A DNA stretch of 64,000 nt from positions 806,001-870,000 of the forward strand of contig JAJTUP010000008.1 in the NCBI GenBank assembly GCA_021399435.1. The letters are read 5' to 3'. This document shows positions 24,989-36,507 of the stretch, piece after piece; position 1 is the first letter of the stretch, and every line of letters starts with the position of its first letter. This DNA comes from Diaporthe sp. PMI_573 (Eukaryota; Ascomycota; Sordariomycetes; Diaporthales; Diaporthaceae). The notes below the pieces were generated by a model that worked only from the letters and a program-made list of their open reading frames with translations, did no database searches and had not been told where the DNA came from. The translations under genes were made by a program, and so were the position numbers.

Positions 24989-26395
24989 GCGTCCACATTA
25001 TCTTGGGCCTACCAATCTTTGATCTGGTCGGTACCCAGCCTGGGTTTCGGGCATACCATCAGATCAATGCGCATGAGACGGCCGTTTTAGATATAGAGGC
25101 AGGTGGATAGAAGAACGGCCATGTCACAGGTTTTCACGGGCACTTCAACACTTCAATCACTTGTGCAGTGTGAACGCCACCCCATCTCATTCCTTGTCTG
25201 CGAAGCATGCCGACTTCTGTTGCTGATACGACCTTGCGCAATGTGCGACTGAACTGCAGGCTGGCATCATTTTTGCCTGTACGGCCAACTCATCAAGCCA
25301 ACACTAACAAGATCTACAGCTGTGGTTACAAAAATTCCTCTGCCGGGGCCCTGCTGGTTTTGGTGATTCCGGTGGGTCGATCATGTATGTTCCCTGCGGC
25401 AGATTCCGCGAGGCCATGACGACACACCACGACTCCAACATTTTGGCAGAGTTTGGGAAGCCATCGACAAAAGGTGTGAAACGTTGGTAGTGTTCCTTTC
25501 ATTTTTTTTTAAACCTGGCCGCCTTATTTCGCTCTTGCCCAAACACATCGTCCATTTCAGATTTTTCTATGATTTCGCCTCTCAAGGCGGACGAATCTGC
25601 CCCCAAAGACCCACTTGATACAATGGTACGTTCGTAGTTGAGCGGCGTGGATGAACTCTCAACCCCTGACTCTCCTTCTGCAAGCCTCAATGATCGACAT
25701 TCTTTACAGGAGTGTTTCTTCCTTCCGCATCTTAAATCGAGATTTCGGGTGGTAACAAAATCTTCTCAGAGTCTCAACACCTCGGAAGGTCCCGCCTCGG
25801 AACTCTCTTTCTTGTCCTTTTCAAGGATAGCTGCGGTACTTGAGATGCTGGGAAGCTTGTAATGTGGATCACCACCGGACTGGTGTCCGGTCGGGCTTGG
25901 GACGTCCTCATCATGACGGAGAAAGAGCTCCGGATGGGTCCCAGATTACCAGCCTGGTTCAAAACTTGACTATCGATGCCTTACACTTGCAGCAATACTG
26001 CGGCTCTAGGGGCTTCACTTACGTCAGAAGGCACCGCGCCGTTGCTACGGGGCAATTTTCGCCTGGTGTCATCTGCTTGGTAGATAAAAGCGAATGGGCT
26101 CTGTCATTAAGCGGTTCGGCAACTTAAACTTTTCATCTTGCTCGCCTCATACTGCTGCATTGAAACTGGGCCAAGTTGCAAAGGAGTAACTGCCGTATTT
26201 ACGGAGCAGCAACTGCAGCTTCACAAAACTTGCGAAGGCGAAACGCCTCAGCCAGATAAGACACACAACGCAATAGTCTACTTACACGGCATCTATACTC
26301 ACTGAATACACTGTGGGTTATGGCTGTCACCATGGGCTGTCTGCCCCCAGAAAAAATTGTAATTGACAGTCACTCAGGAAAGACTTGTTGAAAGC
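24989..26395. other. Intergenic, about 1.4 kb
   Basis: Between the Utp14 3' end and the aquaglyceroporin start. Only short frames without recognisable content. Confidence 0.6.
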
Positions 26396-28278
26396 ATGTC
26401 TGGAGAAGAAAGTCACGAGCCTCACAACGAGCGCCGCCGTGATGGCCGAAATGTCTCAGAACAAAGACAGGCAACCAATCCTGAACAGCAATTGACGACC
26501 GAGGCTCCCAGCAGACCACCCGGCGAGGACGGCGACTACTTCCAGCGCCAAAAGCAGAATGAGACGTCCAATAACACCCGTTGTACAGACAAATCATCTG
26601 GAGGCAGCTCGGACAAGCCCAGAAAGCGCCCGACGATGACCAATCGTCCCTCCACGTCAGCATCTTATACCCTGGAGCGGATGCATGAAGACCCAAAGAC
26701 TTCGGACAAGATGTCACGCGTGATGGCACAGCTGGACGAAGAGGGAGTGGAAAGCCTGGAACATCTTGTGACTGAGTTTTCTAAGCAGAGGGCTAAGCCT
26801 AAGGGGCAGTTGACCTCTATGGACTATCGCGACCAGAACCCCTGGTATGATCAAGAGAGAAGCAAGCCGAACTTCAGTCTCGGCGAACCACTACCACATG
26901 TTGGTGAAGACAATGGCGAAAGAACTCCAGGACGCGATCAGGTATGCGCCTCCATCCGACCAGCCTCATGATCCCACTCATACCAAGTTCCCTTTCTTAT
27001 AGCACAGGTGCATTGTACACGACTATGTGGCCGTCATGTCTTTCTAACCTTGTTATCATGCCCCAGGAAAAGGAAAAGCCCGTGTTCAGCCTTGGCGAAC
27101 CGCTGCCGCACGCAGTACGAAGATCAAAACCATCCAAAAATGACGAGGAAGACGTGGAACAGGGCCTCCGCAAGACGGTGGCAAACGATGTGGCCGCCAA
27201 TTCCGACGACACCCTGCAGGAATCACAACCGCAGACCTCACAACAAAGGCAACAGAAACAGGGCGACCAGGCGGAGGGCACAGAGATGGCCAAGAAGTTC
27301 CAGATCGACGCCGACACCCACGGCGGGCAGAGGGAGCAGGACGCGGCCGAGGAGGGCAGGACGAACCCCAACTCTATGCGCAACTGGTGGGCGCGGTTCC
27401 GGGCGAAGTACCCGGAGCTGATGGCCGAGTTTCTGTGCACGGCCATGTCCGTGTTCCTGGGCGTCGCGGGCACGCTCAGCGTCAACCTGTCGCAGAACCA
27501 GTCCTCGCAGTACGGGACGTACGAGACGCTCTGCTGGGCTTGGGGGCTCGCGTTCATGTTTGGCATCTACATGGGCGGTGGCGTATCGGGCGCCCACATG
27601 AACCCGGCCATCTCCATCTCCCTCGCCGTGTACCGCGGCTTCCCCTGGAGGCGCTGCGCCGCGTACGTTGTCGTGCAGGTCCTCGGTGCGTTTGCGGGCG
27701 GGATCCTTGCGTATGCACTCTACTACGATGCGATTATGGAGGTTGACCCGACAATGTAAGTCTCGGTTGCTGTTTCTGCTATTCAACTTGCCCAGACAAT
27801 ACATGTCGCTAACGACACATTCAGGACCGAGACATACACAAGCTGGTTCGCTGTCCCCCAGCCTTGGGTCAAACCGGCCACGGCATTCTTCTCAGAGTTC
27901 CTGGGCGGCGCCGTCATAATGGTCGCCGTGCTATCTCTCGGTGACGATCAGAACAACCCACCTGGCGCAGGAATGCACGCGTTCATCCTCGGACTGCTGG
28001 TGGCCGTGTGCAAGATGACCCTGGGCTACAACACCGGCGGCGCACTGAACCCGGCCGCTGACCTGGGCCCGCGTCTTGCTGCCCTGGCCGGTGGGTACAG
28101 GACGGACGACCTCTTCAAGACAGGATTCTGGGCGTATGGCCCCTGGGGCGCCAGCGTGTCTGGGGCTCTTGTTGGGAGCGCCGTGTATGATGCTGTCGTT
28201 TTCGTTGGTAGCGAGTCTCCTATCAACTATCGCTGGTCGAAGGAGCAGCAAAAGTGGCGGGCGCTCAAGAGGAAGTAG
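26396..28278 (+). CDS. Aquaglyceroporin (MIP family, Yfl054-like) with long hydrophilic N-terminus
   Basis: Three exons: 26396-26941, 27067-27755 and 27825-28278; 562 residues. About 300 hydrophilic N-terminal residues precede a MIP channel with six membrane spans and two half-helices. The first signature is GAHMNPAIS (NPA 361-363) and the second GGALNPAADLGPR (NPA 487-489). The aspartate after the second NPA marks glycerol-type channels. The arginine that normally follows NPA and forms the selectivity filter is alanine here (Ala490). The N-terminal tail carries the element FSLGEPLPH twice, once at the end of exon 1 (about 160-168) and once at the start of exon 2 (about 189-197). Such long tails occur in fungal Yfl054-type channels and are thought to regulate opening. 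Likely role: glycerol or small-solute transport at the plasma membrane. The glycerol kinase gene 14 kb away may act on the same solute. Confidence 0.92.
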
Positions 28279-29179
28279 TTTAAACTCCCTCTCATGGCTG
28301 TACTCCTTTTTCTGGTTCTGGATAGGGGTCTTTGTATTCCTGATTGGTACGGCGATGGAGTTTTGGAAGCATTTCAGCGAGGATATGATCGGCGAGCGAA
28401 TCATTAGCGAATTCGTGTGGTCTGAATATTCTTGGCAAACGTTTTTGATTTCGTATTTCGTACTTGAACGGAAATGTTGAATATTTCCTTAATTTCCTTG
28501 TTCATCATCATCCTGTCCATAGCGTCCTCTCACCGCGGTTACCGTCAGATAGATATACGCACCCCCAAGGCGTCACTCGACCCACGAGAGCCTGGTCCAA
28601 TCTGGTTATCAACAGAGCAAGACATCAAGCGCCAGCACCAAGTTTTCAGCCATGTCTCTGGTTTGTGCTTCAACTACCTGCTAAGGTCCCCTTCCTTGTA
28701 CTCGGCTACGCCAGCCAACGAGCCTCGGTCTCAACCGACGTCTGTCTCACCCCTTCCTATATTTTCTCCATGGATCACCCTCCCACCATGGGTCCTTCTT
28801 CTCCCCGCCTGACCCCCCACCAGTGCTGTCAGGCGTGCCGGCGGCGGGAGAGTTCCCCTGAGACTCCCGCAGCTTACAGTCCTGGCACACCCTGTCGACC
28901 CTGACGTCCTTGTGATTCCCTCCCGCGCCGAGACATGACCTGCCCTGCCGTTGTGGTCAGCCGGTGGACTTGAAACAAGGTGGGCTTCCGAACATGTGAT
29001 GACCCTAACGGAGGGAGACCGGTGATGCAGGTTGGAGGTTGGGATCGAGAACGGGCGGGGGAAAGATATGAGAAATTGTGTACAAATTCAGGACAGTTGT
29101 CGAATTTGTTGAAGGCGCGGTGGCCGCACTTGAAGAGACTGTTGACCTGAGTGCACATTGCTGACCTCGTCAGGGCGCC

Positions 29180-29220
29180 TGGCACTGGCACTGGCACTGG
29201 CACTGGCACTGGCACTGGCA
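29180..29220. repeat. (TGGCAC)n microsatellite, 6.8 copies
   Basis: Uninterrupted hexamer array of 41 bp. Confidence 0.95.
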
Positions 29221-29318
29221 GATGTTCAGTGAGGGCTGGGAGACCCGGTGGTGCGCTGGGTCAGGTAAACAAATGAGACTAAATAGATATCTTCTTATTG
29301 GGAGGCAAGACCAGCGGT

Positions 29319-29436
29319 TCATCCACCTAATAGTGGGAATCCGGCTGGGGTGGTCCTGAGTGGGTGTTCTGGATCAGAAGAACATTTGTGAGGATTCCGG
29401 GTGAAAATATACCATCATCCACCTAATAGTGGGAAT
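29319..29436. repeat. 22-bp direct repeat, two copies
   Basis: Exact copies at 29319-29340 and 29415-29436, containing CCACCTAATAGTGGGAAT, 96 bp apart. The inner CCAC..GTGG half-sites form a small inverted repeat. Confidence 0.8.
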
Positions 29437-30445
29437 GGGCAATGATCAGATGAAGGGAAAAGAGGTGAGTGAGAAGGGGACACTAGGGACAGTGGGAAAA
29501 GCCAAAAGGAGAGAAGGAGAGACACGAGACAATTTGTAGTCGACAGCTGCAGTCTGCAGTCTGCAGATATTAACGACCCTCCCCGGGGGCCCATGCAACG
29601 GGAACATTCGGTCTGGTCTGATGTATATGCAGGCGGTCGATCCAAGATTCAACGGCTGGCCAGGTTTCTCTCCGCCCGTTTGTTCTCCACGCGTTCCTGT
29701 TGGATAACAAAAGACTTCCAGTGCCCGTACCCGTAACCGGTGCAGCCTGCAGCTGTCACTGGGTTTTGATAGCCTGCATCGAGATATTGCACCCGGCATG
29801 CGACCTATCCCCAACCGAGGCACCCCCAACACCCCTGTTTACCTCTTCTTCTCTTTTCCCACTGCCCTCAACCCCCTCCAGATGCAATGCATCCCCTTCC
29901 AAGGCGGGCAAGTGCTTCGTGGCGAGCAACACGACATCCGGCTCGTAAATGCAGGCCGAGGGGTGATGGACTGATGAGCAAGGCCGGCTTCTTTTCCATT
30001 TCCGTTGCTTGTCCCGTTGCCGCGAGGGCTCCCCACGACCTCGGACGACCTCGGACACCATCCGCAGCTCCGGATGCAGGTCGACAGGTCGACACTTGAC
30101 GATTAGGCTATCATGGCCCACAAGCTGCCTCGCTACGAGAGCCGGGGGGAGTGGTGGGTGCTTCGTGCGGTTGGCGCCATTCAAGTATGGGAAAGGTAAC
30201 ATATCATGAATGAATGTGGACTGCAACACGGCGCAGCTGCTGTGGTCAGTGGGAGGAGTCCAAGACAGCAAGCAACCCTTACCCTTCAAGACATGCTCCG
30301 CCTTCGGACTGCTCAACATGACCTCTCACCTGCGCAGTGGGGGTCAATGCTCGGTAGCTGTTGTCATGGGGTAACATAGACTCACGCCGTCCTCTCACAA
30401 CCTCACCTCCACATCCAAGACTCACCGGTGCAGAAGTGGGCAAAC

Positions 30446-31621
30446 ATGGAGCCTGACTTGTCCAGCAAGAACATCTCCTTCATTGGTAAGTGCACAACAC
30501 CACCAGAGGAAGCACCCCCACCCCCACCCCCGCCTCTGCCCCTCGTCATACCAGCAGGCCAGACCCTCCAAGTGCAGACAAAAGGACCCATGAAGCTCAC
30601 AACCACCCCACAGGAGGCGGCAACATGGCCGCGGCCATCATATCCGGCCTGGTCAGCAAGGGCTTCGACAAGCAAAAGATCCACGTCTCGGAGCCCTGGG
30701 ACGTGAACCGCAACAAGATGGCCGACCTGGGCGTAAAGACCACCACGTCCAACCTCGAGGCCGCCTCGGGCGCCGACGTGCTCATCATCGCCGTCAAGCC
30801 GCAGGTCGCCAAGACGGTGTGCCAGGAGCTCGCGGGGAGCGATGCGTGGTCAGGCGGGAAGGCGCTGCCGCTGCTCGTGTCCATCGCCGCGGGCATCACC
30901 AGCGACAGCCTGCGCAAGTGGAGCACCACCCCCGGCGGCGCGGCACCGCCCGTGGTCCGGGTCATGCCCAACACGCCCGCGCTCGTGGGCGAGGGCGCGA
31001 GCGGCCTGTACGCGGCCGGGGATGATGTCTCGGCCGAGCAGAGGGAGCTCGTCACCGCGCTCATGAGCAGCGTCAGCAAGGCCACCGAGTGGGTCGACAG
31101 GGAGGAGCTGCTGGATGTTGTCACCGGCCTGTCTGGTAAGCAAGAAACTACCCGGCATTGAATCCTCTCACTCTGCGTCTCTGGGTGCCTCGGTTTCGAC
31201 TCAACTTGGCGCAGGTTGAAGGATATACACAGGGTACCGCCCGGATGCAGAACCCCCCCCCCCAACTAGACAGACCCTCAGATTGTTCATCTCTGACCAC
31301 CCTTGACACGTCACAGGTTCCGGCCCGGCATACTTCTTCGCCATCGTGGAGCACCTGGTGGCGAGCGCGACGCGCCTCGGGCTCTCCGAGGAGCAGGCGA
31401 CCCGCCTGGCCAAGCAGACGTGCTTCGGCGCCGGAAAGACCATGCTCGAGTCGGCCGAGACCCCCGCGCAGCTGCGCAGGAACGTCACCAGCCCCAACGG
31501 CACGACCCAGGCCGCGCTCGAGAGCTTCGAGGCGTCCGGCCTGGCGGGCATCGTCGACAAGGCGGTGGAGGCGGCCACCAAGAGGGGCGAGGAGCTGGGA
31601 AAGACCCTCGCGGATCAATAG
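30446..31621 (+). CDS. pro3: Pyrroline-5-carboxylate reductase
   Basis: Three exons: 30446-30485, 30614-31135 and 31317-31621; 288 residues. Catalyses the last step of proline synthesis, reduction of P5C with NAD(P)H, in the cytosol. The Rossmann nucleotide-binding motif FIGGGNMAAAI is split by intron 1 right at its glycine run. ADVLIIAVKPQ, RVMPNTPALVGEGASG and the C-terminal dimerisation signature SGSGPAYFF...GAGKTMLE...NVTSPNGTT are all present, so the protein looks complete. Intron 1 (128 nt) is C-rich; intron 2 (181 nt) is long for this window and contains a poly-C run. Confidence 0.95.
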
Positions 31622-32259
31622 GTCCATCCATGCCCCCCCCCCCCCCCAACTGGCTTGCGGCCACGGCCTTGAATCGCATCTAGACCTTCGGCGTGTCACT
31701 ATGGCAACATCTACCACTGAGACAAGTCACTGCGGTTTGAGCTTTGGCAAGGCAGAAATGGTGACACCACTCAAGACTTGGAATTGGTAATTCACCGAAC
31801 GCCTGGGCCTATAATTGCAGAAATCTTGACCGCCCGCCCGCCTTTCCTACTTTTACAAGTGACAAAAGAAATCTCCTCAGAACGCCCACTTCTCCCCCTT
31901 TGTCCACCTCGACTCCCCGAGCCCTGAAAACCTCAACTTTTCATAATGTAAAGCCTGCCCTGGCAGACATATTCAAGAAAACAAAGCGGTCAACCTGTGG
32001 AACACACCACGGTCTGAATATTGTTGCTCTTCCATGACCATTGATACGACACCGTCGTAGTTCTGGGGTAAACCTCTGGCCCCTGTTTGCCCCGGGTATC
32101 TCCTGATGCCAGACTTGAATGTTTCGACTGGATGTTTCGAGTAGCAATTTCTTGTACGTGGCCGACTAGACTGAGAGTGATCCAGAAATTATGACCCACA
32201 GAGGGGATGCAGACGTTGGTTCCCTAGGTCTGCGGCCTTTAATTTGAGGTCGAAGAATT
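31622..32259. other. Intergenic, convergent 3' flanks of the reductase and exchanger genes
   Basis: 638 bp, with a poly-C tract just after the reductase stop (about 31636-31648). No gene seen. Confidence 0.65.
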
Positions 32260-33953
32260 TCAGAACACAGAAGCCAGCATGTTGTTGAGGGCATCACTGG
32301 GGGTAGCGTAGAAAGCCAAGGCGATGATAACGTATAGACCGAAAAGCATAGCTCCCTCGAGGTAGTTCGACTTGCCGTCCTGGACAACATAGGTGACGAC
32401 CAGGACAGAGATAAAGAACGAAACCGTTTCGACTATAAGTGCGCAAGTAGTGTCAGCCACAGGACCCACAAAAAGAAGCCGGATAGCCGTGGGAGCGTAT
32501 ATTGGCGACTTACACGTCTCGAATTGGAAGTCCATTGGCCGATCGATGGCCCAGCCAAGCAGAACAAGGAATGGAGTTACTAGTAGGGCGATTTGAACGC
32601 TTGAACCGACTGCAACTCCCATGGCCTGCATCCAAAATGTCAGTGTTGCGATTCGGGGCATGGGGAAAGGCGTCAGCCATATCGAGACGTACCAGGTCCA
32701 TCTTGTTCTTGATGGCCACGACACAGGCCGTGACGTGCTCTGCGGCATTGCCAACGATCGGGATAAGAATGAGACCAATGAAATTCTTGCTGACTGCGCC
32801 GGTCTCGACAATAGGATCGATAGCGTCGACGAGGAAGTCTGCGCAGAAAGAAATCACAACTGTCGTGAGAATGAGGATTGCCGATGCAGACCAAGCGCTC
32901 ATAGACGACTCGTCCGCTTCTTCTTCCTCCTCGTCCTCGTCCTCTGAGTTCTCTGGCACTTCAGGGTTGAAAAGGTTCTTGTGCGTCCTCAACTGGAAGA
33001 ACAGGTAGAGGCAGTAGAGGAGCAGCAAGATGATGGCCGTCCCGCGGGATAGTATCAGGACGCTCTTGTGTGCGGCGGCCCTGTCCTTGTCACTTTCGAG
33101 GACCATGAATAGGGTGGCAGGGATGACAAGTGATGCCGAGGACAGAGTCATCAGCGAACAGGCAGTCTGGGCCGTGCCCGAAGCAAACACCTGCTCCGTG
33201 CCATTGCCGTGCGCATCACGCATGTTGAATATTCCACCAAGGAAGAAGCACATGCCCATGACCAACAACAGGTTCGATAGGATGGAACCAAGCATGGAAG
33301 ATTTGACCACTTCGATTTGGTTGTTCTGCAGGGCAATGATGCTCACCTGAAAAATGCATTAGTCGATGTGGATGCATTCGCATTGCCAGGATATAGGACT
33401 CACAATAAGCTCAACGGCATTGCCAAATGTGGCATTGAGCAAACCGCCGAGAGTCTCGCCCAGCTTGGACGAGATCTCCTCTGTGGCGAAGGACAGGATG
33501 GCGGCCAGAGGTACGATTGCCAGGAAGTTGAGGGTAAAGACAAGCGTGGGGCTCCACTCGGACACGCCGGCAACGATACCGAGTGGGACGAAGAACAAGA
33601 GGACGTTGACATAGTCTGTACCGATGGTAAGAACGCGGTATGGCAAGGAAGAAGCAGAAGCGATTGTCTCGATCGGAGCCGAGCTCCCGCGGCAGAATGC
33701 ACTTACTACTGAGCAACGTGATCTTGAAGACGTTCCAGACATGTACCGGCCACTTTACAAAGGGGTTCGGGCTGTCCAACCCGGGCGTGTGTTTCCCTAG
33801 GAAGACCTGGCCCCAGAAGCCACGAGCATTGTGGGACGAGCCACCGCCGTTGAGGACGCCGACCAAGGGCGTGTGCTCGTCGACGTGGCTCTGACCCTCT
33901 TCGTCGGCAGAGCCGTTCTGTCCGGTCCTGTCGATTTTGAAACTGGGCCGCAT
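32260..33953 (-). CDS. Vacuolar Ca2+/H+ exchanger (CAX/Vcx1 family)
   Basis: Five exons: 33953-33707, 33615-33404, 33346-32693, 32625-32514 and 32432-32260; 465 residues. Cation/proton antiporter that loads Ca2+ into the vacuole. Both conserved alpha repeats are visible: [18 protein letters not shown] with [18 protein letters not shown] sequence (c-1) and [30 protein letters not shown] (c-2). A central acidic cluster ([13 protein letters not shown]) separates the two halves as in CAX proteins. The C-terminal end [16 protein letters not shown] is also typical. About ten to eleven hydrophobic segments can be seen. Each of the four introns was placed where joining restores a conserved motif. It shares a divergent 1.9-kb upstream region with the Stn1 gene. 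Confidence 0.94.
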
Positions 33954-35899
33954 TCTCTTTAATTGTTCTCGAAAGCTGACGTTTGCTATTTTACGGCATG
34001 CCGCATCGTCAGCGATTTAACTTTGCAAGGCCACGGCGCGTTGCGGAGCGCTTTGAGGATGAACGTTGTAGTGTCCACGGGGCAAGCAGAGCACAGGAGC
34101 TTGGGCCACAGGGGTGCAGGGTTTTGATGACGACTGGAGGGAGGTTGGGCCTGAAGCTACTCGGCAAAGCTGGCTAGAAATGCAAGAATGGGATTGGTGT
34201 TTCACGGTGGTGAGAGGGTGGGCGAGGGAAGAGGGTTATGTGTGTGTGACGCCAGCTAGGGACCGGGGAAGGCGACCGAGCAGGCGTTAGGGGAATACAG
34301 TCAGGCAGGGCCGCACAAACGGTTGGTTTAAAAGTACTCACAAACCATTGTCGTAGGATAACAGTAACCGTTCCGTCGGTTTCCAGCGTTTTCGCGGTAG
34401 GCGCACAGCCGGATTACCAAGAAGACGTGAAGCCAGGGGCAAATATACCAAGAGGAAACTATCAAAGCTTCACAAGTCGGATCTGCGCAGGAGAGAAGAG
34501 GATGTAGGAGGACGGTTAATCCTCGATGGCTGGTGAGCAATAAGCCCGGCGCTGATCGCGGGCGAGAGGGTGGGGTCTCAGTAATGGATATGCTCTCGAG
34601 GGCGGCGGAGGGTGCACAAGACCCAAAGCGCGGGAGCTTATTTTGGAGATTAGGACGGAGCTGCGGTGTTCAGTGCGATGCCGTGGCAGGCTGAGCCAGA
34701 GGTTGTGGTGATGACGGAAGGCTCAGTTATTAGCTTGGCTGTGGCTGGAACACCAGTGGAACCTAAGCCGGAGTGCTGGCGGTCTTGGCTGGCTCCGAGT
34801 CGAGATTGAGATGGATAAATCGAGGGTCGCAAGCTATTCGACGGGAAGAAGAGGGCTCGCGAGGAGAAGAGGGCCGAGAGGGCGGGTGGTGGACCGGAGA
34901 CAAAGGAGCAAGTGGGTGTCGAGAGAGGGAGAGACTTGACGATTTGATTTGGCTACTACTGTGGTATGTAGCTACCGTAGGGCCAGCGAGAAAACGACGT
35001 CAGACGGTGGTTCCCCGTTTCGTCCTTTTTTCCTTTCTCTTTGTGTGTCGCCAGCTCTTCTGGAAACAGGTTGCTGCTGCTGCTGGCTTGCCTAGCGGGC
35101 TCTTGGTCGTTGGCCGTGGAATATCACCCAAGCTTCCACGTCACTTTGCGGCAATTTCTTGGACCAGGGCAGACAGACTGACGAGGCGTATTTGGGACGG
35201 CGTACATGTGCTGTGATTGAAACGGGCCTGATGCTTGTTTGAGGTCTGGGCAAGCTTTCGAGGGTTAAGATCGCTGGGAGCTCTCTGCGCGCCTGGGCAG
35301 CAGGCTAGCTCCGGAACTTGGAGTCGGGCGACGACGTCAGATTGGCCAATGCCGCCGCTTTAGTGGGGAGCTCTCGAGGCTTGACCCAGAGCGGGTAGCT
35401 TCAATGTCCGCCCTGCAGTGCGACTAACAGCTTGCCCGATCACTTCTCACATTTACCCCTACCATATTAAAGTCGATGGGCTTGGCGCATGGGCGGCCTC
35501 AATTATTTCTCGTGACACTGCATACGGTGGACGACATCAGCAGACCAACGTGGCTGCTTTCTCCCAATCACCACCGACCTGGCCACGACAACCGAGGAAA
35601 AAGTGGCCAGTCCCACTGCCCACGCCTGCCTGGGCGCTCCTCTTGCGCGCATTCTCACACCTGCACGTTCCTGCAATGATTGCACAGTAGCGTCTGTCAA
35701 TCGTGAGCTTCCTGCGAGCCTCCTGCGAAACGGTCGCGGCCAGTGTCGATTCGTCGCGTGGCCTGCAATGCAGTGATACTGACTCATCCACGTGCGAGTC
35801 TTGATCAGCGCTGTCTATCTGAGCCTCAGGTCGAAACCAGTCCGGCCCCTTCCTCCGCCCCCGATCCGGGCCCCGAAGCTCCTGCTGCCCCTTGAAACC
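33954..35899. other. Divergent upstream region of exchanger and Stn1 genes
   Basis: About 1.9 kb without supportable coding sequence. Purine-rich stretches near 34820-34940 probably belong to the exchanger's 5' leader or promoter. Confidence 0.6.
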
Positions 35900-36507
35900 A
35901 TGACTGAGAAAGACGAGGACCCCGTATATCCCCAGTACTGCTTCCATCTCTCCCCTACCATCAATAGGTTCTGCCCTTTGAGGTCCAGCGACATCGACAG
36001 CCTTACCACGCACCCAGGTTTCCAAGGTGCGCCGATCGCAACCTTTGCGCCGAGTCATTCGCCCGCCCTAATCCTCTCGCAGGACAAGACGTCTTCTTTC
36101 GCAAGAACCTCCCACTACGATGGGTCCGTATTGCCGGCATGGTAGTCGCTGTCGACGAGTTCCCCCACCGCCGCATCTACACCGTTGACGACAGCGACGG
36201 CTTGTGTATTGAATGCGTCGTTGACATATCGAAAGTCGATTCCCACGATCCCTCAAGGGCCGCCGCCTCACTTGTTCCGAAAGACGTCGACGTTGGAACT
36301 GTCGTGGATGTCAAGGGCGGCTTGGCCTCGTTCAGAGGTAACAAGCAGATCAAAATTGAGAAAATGACAGTCCTCCGCTCGACGGACGAGGAGGTGGTCT
36401 TGTGGGAAAAAGCCAGGCAATTCAGAGGTGACGTGCTGGACAAGCCTTGGAAGCTAACGGAGAGGCAAATCAGGAGGTGTCGCAAGGAGGCAGAGAGGCA
36501 AGACTGA
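35900..36507 (+). CDS. stn1: Stn1-like telomere-capping OB-fold protein
   Basis: Two exons, 35900-36026 and 36083-36507, intron 36027-36082; 183 residues. The start of the protein (YPQYCFHLSPTINRFCPLR) and the joined segment GFQGQDVFFRKNLPLRWVRI followed by AGMVVAVDEFPHRRIYTVDD match the fungal Stn1 N-terminal OB fold. Stn1 forms the CST/Stn1-Ten1 complex that protects chromosome ends and recruits polymerase alpha. Only the OB fold is present; the protein ends with a basic helix (RQIRRCRKEAERQD) and lacks the C-terminal winged-helix region of the longer yeast and animal proteins. I see no continuation downstream. Splicing at the chosen sites restores the conserved GQDVFF stretch, which supports the intron. 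Confidence 0.85.

Larger units (their letters stand above)
28279..30445. other. Intergenic, about 2.2 kb
   Basis: No supportable gene. It holds a TGGCAC microsatellite and a 22-bp direct repeat (both listed). Confidence 0.6.
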
